Of a stretch of DNA of 64,000 bases, positions 1-11,055 are shown one piece after another. How positions within the stretch are numbered: position 1 is the first letter of the stretch; each line of letters starts with the position of its first letter. The notes under the pieces were generated by a model. It searched no databases. It saw only the letters and a list, made by a program, of their open reading frames with translations, and was not told where the DNA came from. The stretch comes from Mytilus trossulus (taxonomy: Eukaryota; Mollusca; Bivalvia; Mytilida; Mytilidae), in the NCBI RefSeq assembly GCF_036588685.1, contig NW_026963310.1, positions 1,550,001 to 1,614,000 of the forward strand. The letters run 5' to 3'. The translations under genes and the position numbers were made by a program.

Positions 1-2867
1 ACAAACATTTAGTGGTCGATTCATGATGCTTTTGTGAGACAAATTATCTTATAAAGTGAATGTGTAATGAAATATTTATGAAAAAAACCCAAATTGAGGT
101 GATTTTTTGCCGTTCAGAAAAGGTGCACTCTATCGAACTCAATAAAGGTGTGCTTGAGAACATTTTGTGTTTTAGCTATGTTGTTATTGACTTAAGTCAT
201 TCAATCGACACACATCGCTTTGAACGAACGTCAAATAGTCAGTTGTGGGATTTGGCAATACATTTTTCTTTCTTAGGTTTCTTAGAGATACAAAACAAAA
301 ATGGCTTCGTTGGTATCAAGTTTAATAAAAATTCTGATAAACGTTGGTTGCTAAATGCACATGAAAGAGCTTCAATATCCTTAAAATATCGAGATTTGGT
401 AGGAATGGTTAACCCTGAAACATCCGCCCAAAAAGAAATCTGAAAAACTCGAATGAAGCGAGACGAAACTGATGTTTTGTAATCGTTTCAGACACTGTAA
501 AGCTAACCAATTGCATTTTAACACCTGAACAGTTATATGGCTTGTTCTCGGGTTCTGTTGCTTCTTCGAAATTAATGTGCGACCTTCTAAACGCGTGTGA
601 AAAGGGAAAATTTGCTTCAGAAATTTTCATTACGGAACGGCTTATTCAAAAGTCAACCGATATCTTCAAAACACTCAAAAGAAAATCATTGCTTTAATAT
701 ATTTTTAGAAAAGGCAATAAAAGACAAGTAGTTAATGGCTGATAAAAAACAAAACATTCAGAGCAGATGAAAAAAAAAAATGTCGCCTGCTTGTCATAGC
801 CCATACAAGATAGTATATGATAGGTTCTTCAGTATGATTTACATGTAGGTCTTCTCCCAATGTCTCTTGCAAACTTTGATTGTACACAAAATCTGTCCTG
901 AGTGGTCTTTTAGAAAAGGCTTATTCCCTAGGAAAGCATGTGGATATTTGATGACATGGCATTTATTCAAACCATTACTAGGATACCAACCACTTTTTTT
1001 CGATTTGGAAATTAATATTTTAAAAACCATCCTTTTAGTTTCGAAAAGTGGCCCCTCATTGATTTTGTCACTGATTAGTATTCCACAATATTCATAAAGA
1101 AATTTGAACGACAGGTCTTTGGGAGGGCAAATCATTACGATAAGTTCTAAACCATCCATTCGTGTTCTTTTGGAATGGAAGAAATGTTTCTTATATGGGG
1201 AAACAAAGTTGCTTTTTTTGAAATCTATAGTTTTGAAAATATTAAACAATCCTATAGATTTGCACTTGAATGTATTGATTTATTTGTATCACATGAAAGT
1301 ATGTGCCTCACAATATATGTTAAAAAAATGAAGTAGCTTAGAATGGATTTAGCTTATAACCAAGCAGGAAGAAGCCGATAAAAAAATGTTTCTTAATGCA
1401 AAAACATGCAGCTGACAAAAGTTACGACTACATTGTTAAAACACCTTCTGACATTGATGTGGAAGTATTGGCTTACTTTTTTCACAGTTGCATATCAATT
1501 CTAACATTGTAAGTCTGACAGATACATCTTCGAAATGCAAATTATTAAATGTGCAATCAATTTGTGCGAAATTTGTTGAGAATATTAGAAGAAAACTGCC
1601 AGGATTTCATGGCAATACAGGTTGTGATTCAGTAAGTGTTTTGTCTGGTAAAGACAAAAAGCAAAGCATTCGGCTTTTTGACACGTTTTGTGGAGTTTGC
1701 AGAAGGTCTATTCCACCTTGGTGAAACCTTTGAATAGGTTGGCGAAGAGTTGTCAAAACCCTCGAGAAGTTTTCGTGTTCTATAAATGGCTATGAAATTA
1801 AAAAATTCGATGAATTAAGATCAGAACGTTTTGAAATGCAAAAGATGCAATTTTAAAGCACATTGAACAATTACCAGACGAAGTTTTGGAAGTATGCTGA
1901 ACTCTTAAACACAACTCTGGTCTGTTGCCAAACAACTGTGTTTGGATTGTGAAGAGCGCTTTGATCATTATCAATTTGCTAGACCAACCACCAGCGTTAG
2001 ATGCTTTGATAATTCTGATGTGCTGTTCGTGTAAAGCTGGCCAAGAAAAAATGTTCATGTATTCAACAAGGTTTATCCTGAACAGATAACTGTATGTAAA
2101 TGCTCGAAAGCTTGTAGACATAAGGATGTTCAAATCGTTGATATTGCTAACGATGACGACGAAGATGATGGAAATGATGATAATGATAATTCGGTTTATG
2201 CAGATGACCAAACTGATGATGATTCTATGGATTGACCCTGAAATGTGGTGATTCGCTTTTTAATTTAAAAAAAAATCGAAATCTAGAAACCCTGACAGTT
2301 TTGTGTGTTTTAATATGTGAGTTTTTTTAATGAATGTGATGTTTAAATTTGTGACAGAATCGTGCATTTCTGGTTGCGTATGTTTGTGTTTGTCGTTGAT
2401 TCTATGTTTTTGTTTCTTACCTTTTTATTTCAACAACTTTATATACTTTATGTTCTATGTTTCAATGCGAAAAAATATACCATTTTATCAGAAAATTAGT
2501 ATGTTTGCTTCTTTCATTCCAAATCATGACTGTTGGAAATTACCCCCCCCCCTTTTTTCTTGGTCCTGTACTATTTAAAAATTAATTAAAAAATAGCCTG
2601 GGTTTTAATAACATATGATGTGTTCCATTTAATAAAAAGTATAGTACTGAATACTTAGTTATTTCTACAATTTTCTGTAAATATGTGCAAAACAAATTTT
2701 GTATATACCCTTAAAAAAATCCCCTTTTAACCCCTTTTGTACACTTTTTCAAAAGTCTAACACCTCTTAAAAATTCTTCAGATATTACTATTTACATTGA
2801 TACAAAAAAATGCGGTACCCTGGGGTGTAACACAGAACTGAATTATTGCCCTACCAGCTGATGGACT
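1..2867 (+). mobile_element. DNA transposon, copy A (5' part outside the window)
   Basis: The segment aligns along almost its whole length, in reverse orientation, with 40936-44340. The right end, agctgatggact at 2856-2867, is the reverse complement of the other copy's left terminus, and the inner box ggtaccctggggtgtaa near 2813-2830 is also shared. Position 1 corresponds to about 530 bp inside the complete copy, so the left terminus lies before the window. The plus strand carries a decayed nuclease/transposase-like coding region (separate entry) ending at about 2236, followed by about 630 bp of AT-rich 3' sequence. Frameshifts and stops show that this copy is inactive. The two copies look roughly 85-90% alike by eye over the last 270 bp. 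Confidence 0.85.
60..2236 (+). pseudogene. Decayed transposon protein with XPG/FEN1-like nuclease motifs
   Basis: No single frame is intact, but motifs occur in order on the plus strand. LPMSLANFD near 870 (LGPFPMSLATFDG in the other copy) matches a 'LGPxPWSLAxxDG' motif I recall from large invertebrate transposon proteins. TPSDIDVEVLAYFF at about 1438-1480 resembles the acidic 'TPDTDVLVLA' nuclease motif. LPGFHGNTGCDSVSVLSGK lies at about 1596-1655 and resembles the GCD...GKGK helix-hairpin region of XPG/FEN1-type nucleases. LLDQPPALDALIIL follows near 1975-2020, then CKCSKACRHKD near 2095-2125, then an Asp-rich tail ending in TGA near 2236. Frame changes separate several motifs. The role in transposition is inferred. 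The Academ superfamily, known to carry XPG-type nuclease domains, is my leading assignment, but no search was possible. Confidence 0.6.
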
Positions 2868-3147
2868 AAATAGACATATTCATTAATATGTCTAAGTAAG
2901 AATGACGTATACTTTATATTTTTTTTAATTCCTTTTCAGTATCTCATTGGAATCACTGAGATTTAATTTCCTATTTGCACGATGTCTTTGGAATTTGACA
3001 CTTATTTTGACAGAATCAGTGATATAAATATCAATAAACAATTGGTCAATGTCGGCCAATTCTGTCGGATTTCAGCGTTTCAGGATCGCAATAAAAACTT
3101 TGGTAAAGTATTTTCGCCTCCAATACATAGTATTGTATGTACATGTA
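2868..3147. other. Intergenic gap between transposon and repeat
   Basis: AT-rich sequence with no recognisable gene. A short open frame starting at 2982 runs into the following repeat and has no motif I recognise. Confidence 0.5.
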
Positions 3148-3320
3148 GAACAGGGTCTGCATGCCCTTCTGGACTTCCAGAGATTATCATCATTATTTTG
3201 GTAAAGTTCGTCTTACTTAATGCATAGTTGCTTAAATTATGTTTTGTTTACTGTTAGAAATGGCATAGTCAGTTTATTTTCGACTTTTGAGATTCAACGT
3301 ATTTTCTGTATCTGTCTCGA
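3148..3320 (-). repeat. Dispersed repeat R1, diverged copy
   Basis: Read on the minus strand this is an old copy of the repeat at 39278-39453 and 50453-50685. Shared blocks are the 'gggtctgc..gcccttctgga.ttccagagat' segment and the 'aaatggcatagtcagtttatttt' segment, in the same order and spacing. It is strongly diverged, so the boundaries are approximate. Confidence 0.6.
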
Positions 3321-3449
3321 CTCTTTTTTTTTTTTAAATATACAGTTGGCATCCAATATGTCTTATTGCTATGTAATACATTTCTTTAAAATCATTAGTG
3401 TTATGTATATGATCGCATAGTTTCATGAAACATTTGAGTGTATCCTTAG

Positions 3450-5650
3450 AATACAAAAGTTGAAAACAAACACATTATCTTAAAAATACAAATTATCGAT
3501 AACAATAAACATGCATCATAATATTGAACACGTTATTTGTACGATTACCATTTGCTCTCCAACTTCGTACTTTTGTTGGCCTTTATATCTTAATTTGATC
3601 CGAGTATCAAGGAAGATTCTTTTGTAGACGAATTTTATGATGAGTTTATTTGCATGTTTATTTGGTTTTTACCTATTGTTTTAACATTATGTTTTTTGTT
3701 GTTTAACTGTTTTTTTACTTTAAAGCTATTAACCCTACTATATGACCGTATTTAAGCGTTTCATCCTTGAGAGTAATGTGTTTGTCTCGTCAATATCTGA
3801 TCAGTAATTACCTGTTATATGTAAGTCTGGCAGGAAATAACACAATCATGGAATGGCTAAATGTCAATTTAACTCGAAATTATAGCTGGAATGAATCACG
3901 TTCGTGATGCGCTTGGATTTCAAAGTCGACAAAGACATTCAACCATAGTAAAAATAAGTTGAAATAAAGATAGCATATTAACCCAAAACAATGCACGAGA
4001 TGCTTAGATTCGACAATGTCATTGCATTCTTTAAATTACCATGCAAATGACGTTAAGGTTGTTTTCCTTTATGTCATTGCAGATGATATCTCTCTTAGGC
4101 GTGCAGTATTTGAGCAGTGGTTAGTAAAAGCTTACTGTATTTGAGCATTAGTTAGTAAGGGCCTGCAGTATTTGAGCCTTGATTAGTAACTGCACATTGT
4201 TTCTAAACATTATTCGCCGAAATACTTAGAGGATACCAACGATATATTCAAATTTCTTTAGTTTTAAAGAGTCAATATCATTTTAAGAAAGCTTCTCTTT
4301 TATTATCTAATTCCATCGCAATTAATTGTCAATACATGTATATATACATTAAACAGATGTATCATTAGTGGATTGAGAAACAAGTTATTGTATCGTATAT
4401 GAATCCCTTTATTATTTGAGGGTTCACGTGGAAAGAACGGGAGTAGATTGTAACCCTTGACTATCGAAGATGGCCACGTCACAGCACTGGACAAAGGACT
4501 GTCGCAGGATTCCTTCTTGATCACAATTTATGGCTAACAACATTGTGAGTAACATTTGAAATAGTTGAGTTGATGCTTTCAAATTGCCCGTGATACTTTT
4601 AACTATGCAACAAAAGTATAAATATCTATTTCTACATTGGAAATAGTTTATGTCTACTTTCTGGACAACGCCGTGTTGCTACATTCTGGACTACGCCGCT
4701 ACTCCATACCAGATGAATCGTTAACACTTATAATTGTAAAACACATTGTGAAATTGTACCTTATTTTGTATTTTAAGTTATTTACCCCTTTTTGAGTGGA
4801 ACTACAATAAAAGTAAGCACCTGATTCCTTATCTCTTCTGAACCCCTATCCCCTGCTTCAATCTGACTGTTTGAGCCATCACATCTTTTCTTAGGTAAAT
4901 TTCAAAAATGCATTACAAAAGAATCACACTTCATAGCACGTTAACGAGTATGCCCATATAAAACAATTAAATGATTACGTTATCAATGAACTGAACGCGG
5001 AAAACGAATGACATATTACTAGCCTACATGTAATCCACAGGGTTTCAAACATATGGTCATTCACACCTAGAGTGCATAGCTAATTGAATCCACCACATGT
5101 ATAAATAATGTTTGTAATTCAAATTTCTTAAAAAAAACCAAGAACAGGTTTCAAATTAGGTTCACCTGACAAGTAGTAGAAATGATATCTAAACCGGTCC
5201 CATGATATTTGTCATTCATAATTAACTTATTTAATAACAAGTTTTGAAAAAATATATATAACATAATTGAAATTACAACACTATTGTGTAGAAAACGACA
5301 TTGATTTGTAAACCAAATTAGTTTCCAAAATTGGAATATAGAAGCATAATAATGACATTGATAACAAGGTTATGTTTTCAATTGACAATACACAGAGATA
5401 ATTTCAGTTACCCATCCCCTGCAATTATAAGTCTTGTAAAATGAAAACGGATTTTTAAAACCACTTTCATATTGACATGATAGGAGTACTCACAAAAAAA
5501 AAATACCATTTATTCCCACTTTTTTGGACAAGCATCATGATGTAAGACACATTACTAGTTTTTTTTATATAGTAAATGGAAATATAACATTTGACAATTT
5601 TGAAGATTATAACATGTATAACTACGCATTATTGTGTTGTATTGTATTTG
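3450..5650 (+). repeat. Segmental duplication block D1 (partner 34,990-36,620)
   Basis: Two long stretches have direct-orientation partners. 3725-4010 matches 35165-35440 (shared cores such as catccttgagagtaatgtg and tggctaaatgtcaatttaac). 5110-5430 matches 36000-36340 (shared core acaaggttatgttttcaa with cacagagat). A third, shorter and more diverged copy of the first stretch is at 28075-28300. No coding frame is maintained across copies, so this is duplicated noncoding DNA. Confidence 0.75.
4098..4195 (+). repeat. Degenerate ~36-bp tandem repeat, 3 units
   Basis: Three successive units share the core 'cagtatttgagca..ggttagtaa' with substitutions between them. The partner block at 35522-35560 has a single unit, so the array expanded after the D1 duplication or contracted in the partner. 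Confidence 0.6.
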
Positions 5651-5739
5651 TAATGAAGCTTCACTGAAAATCTGTTTACAAATTAGAGAGTTCATATAAA
5701 ACATAAGAGTAGTATCATGCTGATACAAGGCACATAACT

Positions 5740-5940
5740 ATTTTATATAGATTAAACCGTTGGTTTTTCCCGTTTGAATGGTTTTGCACTTGTAATTTTG
5801 GGGCTCTTTATAGCTTGTTGTTCGGTTTCAGCCAAGACTCTGTGTTGAAGGCCGCACATTGACCTATAATGGTTTACTGTTATTCACTGTTTTTTGGATA
5901 GAGAGTTGTCTCATTTGCACTTACACCAAATCTTGAGTTG
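5740..5940 (+). repeat. Dispersed repeat R2 (mussel-type, ~190 bp)
   Basis: Contains 'gttgaaggccgcacattgacctataatgg' followed by 'ggatagagagttgtctcatttgcac'. This is the pattern found at 20400-20600, 27740-27915 and, inverted, at 31638-31830, with fragments at 32955-33050, 34380-34430, 51920-52070 and near 63450. I associate it with mussel genomes. No coding capacity is evident. Confidence 0.7.
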
Positions 5941-5994
5941 TATTCAGTCTACATAAGCTTAAACATATTTATTAATAGTGGATTAAGAAACAAG

Positions 5995-6253
5995 TTGTGG
6001 CAACATGTATAAATCCCGTTTCACTTTTTCGAAATCTTCAGGGATATCTTAAACGTGCAAAATATATGACTTCTCTAAACACGGGTCAGCAATTTATCGC
6101 CCCTTCCGACGGACAATCATTGTTTTCTCAGGACAATACTCGCAAATGGTTGAAGGAAGACTCGAACAATAATTCCCTAAAATTTTCTCCCCGGATCGGG
6201 GATCGATCCAGGAACCTTTGTGTTAGAAGTCCGATGCACTAACCACGGCTCAG
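5995..6253 (-). mobile_element. tRNA-derived SINE
   Basis: On the minus strand the head near 6253-6185 reads like a tRNA. It has an A-box-like gccgtggttagtgcatcgg, an anticodon-arm-like ggacttctaacacaaagg (TCT anticodon position, resembling tRNA-Arg) and a B-box-like ggatcgatcc. A non-tRNA body follows down to about 5995, containing cacgtttaagatatccctga. The missing proper acceptor stem and the attached body argue against a functional tRNA gene. The frame at 5997-6242 on the plus strand is a by-product. Confidence 0.7.
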
Positions 6254-6296
6254 TTTACATTGATGAGAACTTCTAAAAGACTGTACATTATACTAC

Positions 6297-6425
6297 GGAA
6301 GCCGATAAGGGCCATTCGTAATTTCGACATAACATGTCGTGTGAACGACATCGCTATGTCGTAATTTCGACATATCCCCGCATAGCCAACTGTAAAAGAG
6401 GGAGGGAAGATACCAGATGGAGAGT
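6297..6425 (+). repeat. Short repeat cluster with R1 end fragment
   Basis: Contains two copies of cgtaatttcgacat about 40 bp apart, with a gtcgtgtgaacgacat mini-hairpin between them. An R1-like terminus (agagggagggaagataccaga) follows near 6393. It looks like fragments of small nonautonomous elements, with uncertain boundaries. Confidence 0.4.
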
Positions 6426-6582
6426 CCCCAAAATGTGACAGACAGTGTTATTAATTTATTATAAGCTCCCTTGGTAAAACTCCAAATTTCATATTTAATG
6501 TAATTCATTGTTAAATAATTTGCATGAAGCTTAATAAGTATATATTTGTTAATTGCATAGCTTTTGCTATTGAATTCATTAA

Positions 6583-6900
6583 TTAAAGATATTTATTTAT
6601 ATTGTTAAGTTTAATATTTGCACCGTCGCACAATTTGTGGTTACCTTTTTTGGATACCTTCAGTGAGAAACTCATATATTTTACTGATCCCATGAAATTA
6701 ATCATAGACCGTAAAAAAACTGTAGAGCCAGAAGAATAATAAATTGAAATATATGAGCATTGACATGGAAAGCCAAGCATTCCATCTCCCTTTAAATTAG
6801 CGCAAACTACATGGCCTCTTGCAATAAAGGTGAATTGAAGTATTGATTGCTCTATTTCTTCTTTCAAACGTTGAGCACGATGTTCCTACAACTCGTCGTT
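6583..6900 (-). repeat. Inverted-pair repeat R6 with 94-codon open frame
   Basis: Minus-strand sequence 6890-6720 matches plus-strand 8833-9000 closely (shared cores catcgtgctcaacgtttgaaag and agagcaatcaatacttca). The 94-codon minus frame at 6867-6583 has a plausible composition, but the partner does not keep the same frame open and I recognise no family. It is more likely part of an unknown repeat than a gene. Confidence 0.45.
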
Positions 6901-8820
6901 GCACATAAAATGCGATGTCGAAGATGGTTTTTGACTTCGATTAAATTTTTCAAGTTTTATTCAATTTTTTATATTTTTGGTTGATTCTGGTTCTGTTCGT
7001 TTTGTGATGTCATTGTATCAAAAAATTACCTCAAGTTGTGGAAATCGATTTAGTAATGTTTACCCCACTGCCCTTTAAGTTATTTCAACTATTAAAAACG
7101 CAGTACTGTCACAAATAATGTAGGAAGGAAAGATGGGATGGAAGTACATGTATAGCGTTTTTTATATTTTTTTTTATTATAGGATGTTTAACTTTCAAGA
7201 TGCATATCATCTGTCATTGTAAAATTTTTATATCTTAATTCAACCCCAATACAAATATATCTGACACTCTGCAAGTAAATCGAACATTTTTACCCTTGGT
7301 TAAATTTAATAGAATTGTATTTTCCCTGGCAAATAAGTTGTCGAAATAAACCCCTTCAATTACTTGAACCTTGGCTTGAGAACTATTTCCTAAGTCATAT
7401 ATAGTGTTTAACTTCTGATATACATTTTAAAATATAGTAATCTACTCCTGGATCGTCCGCGAAAACGGCAAATATAATACTAAAATTTTATTAATTCGAT
7501 GAAACGGCTTTCGTCGCTGTTTTGGATTCGTCTTTCAAATACCTCCATTTCATGCACAAGTTTATATTGACGAACAGTTCCGGCTTCGCTAGTACAGGAA
7601 TTACTTTTATCACGAGAGTTATAACATAAATATTAGGACAAATCGCGAAGTAAAACCTTCCGTGAACTGGTATTAACTCTTAATTTTGGTGATTGCACTT
7701 TACTGAAGTGACGACTTTAAATGATCTATTTCGGAGCACTTCCGTAACATAAATTTCAATTCGCATTTTACATTTAGAGGACTGTCTTGGTGTCTCGGAC
7801 TCCAATTTGTCTTTTCAAACGTTAGACGAAGTTCATGTAATGGGATGTTTTCCCCGTTTCCCAATTCTTTTCAATAAATCGTTAAAAGCTATAAACGATC
7901 AATAAAAATCAAAAATTTAACCTGTGTCGAACCTATGTCACCGGGCGGAGTCTATAGCAACATGCACTATTCTTTTTGTCGGCAGCAATCATCAACCTCT
8001 TTTTTTAAAATTTCATAACACGATTTGTTTTAATTATCATGAACATTTTATTGAAACTTTCGCACATGAAACGTCGAAAATTAGCGTCTATAGGATTTTA
8101 GACGTTTTCAGACTTTTGGACAAATTGGCTACCGTTTTGTAATGTGTGGAAGCATTTTATTCCTTTAAGACACAAATATGTAGTAAATAAGAAAAGAATC
8201 TTGGCATTTTCTACTTTTCGTGTATCTAACTTTTGTTTTGATCAATTATAAGAAATACGCGTGGCTACCGTTTGAAAAACGACCGTGTAGAGAAGATTTT
8301 ATTTAATCAGAAATATTTGAACTCACACGAGGCACATTTTTGTACTTTTGTTAGATATTATTATTGTCTGACTCTTTTTAATCATTTTCTGCTATATATA
8401 AAATTCACTTTCAGTCGCTGAGTTAACGAAAAACGTTGTTGGACATTTTTCTTATTCCAGCTCAATATGCAGCCACCGAGTCAAATGAAATTTGGCAAAA
8501 GATCGGCTTAAAAGCCAAAAAGAACCGGCACATGTCGTTGTTTCTGCCAAGAATCAAGGATATCCGAGAATAAGAAATAGGATCACCATACATATTACAT
8601 AAGGGTTAAAACAATTTTTCATAAATGTAACGTTGGATATCTGTTTTTTTTTTCACATAGCTTTTTTATTTGAATCCCCAAACATACTAGATATTACTTA
8701 GTATATGATCAAGAGCTGTAAAAACATAATTTAAAACATATATTGAATTTGTCTTAATATTTGTTCGTATTTTCTAGCATATTAATTTGTTTTGCGGATG
8801 AATTATTGAAGATTCTGTTT
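6900..8820. other. Gene-free stretch
   Basis: AT-rich sequence with homopolymer runs and only short chance frames. No conserved motif, RNA fold or splice-flanked exon was recognised. It lies within the ~4.5 kb (about 5.7-10.2 kb) present in this duplication arm but absent from the arm at 36.6-37.1 kb. Confidence 0.4.
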
Positions 8821-8829
8821 TAAATCCTA

Positions 8830-9005
8830 GGGGTGGTAGGAACATCGTGCTCAACGTTTGAAAGTAGAAATAGAGCAATCAATACTTCACTTGACCCTTA
8901 TTACAAGAAACCATGTAGTTTGCGCTTATATTTAGGGAGACGGAAAGCTTGGCTTGCTTTGGTAGGATTGATACTTCCACATAGATATATAATTGGACCT
9001 TGTCT
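8830..9005 (+). repeat. Inverted-pair repeat R6, plus-strand copy
   Basis: Partner of 6720-6890 in opposite orientation, about 2 kb away. A 75-codon frame starting at 8833 covers it. The encoded residues through CSLR agree with one frame of the partner, but the frames diverge afterwards, so coding is not supported. Confidence 0.5.
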
Positions 9006-9059
9006 GGCCGTACGTCCCTCTCACAGCGAGTATTTGATTAACCCTAGATGGGTTCTATA

Positions 9060-10200
9060 AAATATATAAGTTTTTCCCTGTCGGTGTCCAAAGAAGGTAG
9101 CCAAAGATTTTGCGACGCTGCAAATATTAAACTTTACAATATAAATAAATATCTCTCACCAATGAAAATATTATTTTATTCTTTATTCTAAGCAAGTGCC
9201 TCTAAACAATTGGTTTCAATTATAAAACAATTTGCTCCAACTGATAAGGAAATTGCAAAACTGGTAAATCTAGCATTTCATCCAACTATGAAATTGATGC
9301 CCTTTTCAAAGCATTCAAATTTCTTAGATAAGTCATCGATTGCAACAGCATAGTAGACATCTTTCAAATGAAATATCTGAGGTCGTAGCAACGCTTTCTA
9401 CAATAATGTATCCCAGATTGCCACACAATGTTAAATTTACAAGATGAAATGTTGAGATAGATAATTCTGTTGATTTAAAAAAAAAAATTGGAACAGATGC
9501 AAAAAAAACCCATATCAAAACGAATAAAAGATGACAATAACAAACCATTAAACAAATATCGTTCACTTTAAATCGCCGTTTTAGTATCATATGCATTCTG
9601 GGTAATTTAACCAAGAGCGTACGCTAAAACGTTTTGATTAGTTTACGAAGTGATGAACAATGTATATTCAACCAATGATGTAACGTTATTTTCATTTGGT
9701 GTACGAACATTGACATAACACAAAGTTCTTAAGTTTTAAAAAGGCTAATTGAAGAGCAGAGAAACTGAGGTCCACATAAGCACAACAGAAACAATTTAAA
9801 AGCAGCTTCAATATCTTCATTAAAATCTCATCTAATAATAGTTGCTCTGACAGAAAAAATAGTTACGGGTACATTAAAAAAACAAAGATTTATCGGTTTT
9901 ACTTTTACTGATGTGTCATGTGAATCAGGACCTGTTTACACTTTTTGACCACTTAAATCCAACTCTGGTCTGAAATTAAATCTTTACTTTTGAAGTAATG
10001 TTTTGTTGTTGTTGTGTGTTGTTTCGTTATGTTTTTTTCATTCTAAAGTCTGTTTTGATAAAGCATGTGCTTTTCAACTTTCCACATGCAATCTTCTCTA
10101 TCTTTAACTTAACTACTGCTGATTAATTAAATAAGTTTTTTAAAAATCACTGAAAATAGCCATAATTTGTTATTGCAAACAAACAGAACGGTAACACTAT
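9060..10200. other. Gene-free stretch
   Basis: No coding or RNA feature recognised. The sequence is AT-rich with short A and T runs (for example 9476-9486). Confidence 0.4.
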
Positions 10201-11055
10201 ACAATTAAGGTGTTCAATTGTCTATTCACGGAAACCAAGTTTACCGTTCATTTATTTTATTGTAGTTTTGAATGCCGTTCTTTAATCACGTACACAGGGC
10301 AAAAATGATGCATTAAAGTATGATTTAATCCTTAGATCAGGACATGATCAATTATTAGTACGTGATCAAAATATGATAGTAACAGCTGTTTCGTTGCATG
10401 TTATAATATCATGTGTCTGCACCGTTGCATGTGAATATGTCATGATTTCAAAAATAGGAAAAAAACAAAACTGTTTATAACATTGACATTTTAAATCTGC
10501 ATTCATTGTTCTCTTGTATGTTTTATAATTTATTTCAGTAACTCTTTTTAGCAGACGTTGGCATAGGAGTAAGCAATGATCTCTCATCGTATTGCCTTCA
10601 AATTTAAAAGGCTCAGCCATGTTGGTTAACATGATTTTCAGAAGAAGAACTGCAATTCAGGCGCCATTTCTTTGCTTTCTCTAAAAGTTTTTTGGGTATA
10701 TGTATGGATTGTTTGTTATAGATGGATACTTTACCCGAAACCAGTATCAGGGACGTATGTGTGAAGTTCGAAGTGCATGTTTTAAACATGGAGTATCACA
10801 GACATAACTAGATGAGTAATTACGTTTGTGGCATGTTTGGTTGTTCGGTTGCTTTTAAAGATTAATCATGTTCTTTATCAAATCAAAGCAGCAACATGAT
10901 TTCAACAATTGTGTATTTGCATATAACCCATTTCATTGTTCGTCTAATAACGATATTCTTTTCACAGAAATTTTTTATAATTTGTAATCAATAATTTTAT
11001 TCAATGAAACAGCTGTATTGAACGATGAACTGTATTTTCCAGTATTTTCAATATT

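Noticed and set aside
839-1331. Frames of 75-136 codons on both strands in transposon A
   Set aside because: The best motif (LPMSLANFD) is in a different plus frame; these frames are shadows or frame-shifted pieces.
6185-6253. A possible functional tRNA-Arg gene
   Set aside because: A- and B-box-like parts are present but no proper acceptor stem closes, and a SINE body follows directly.
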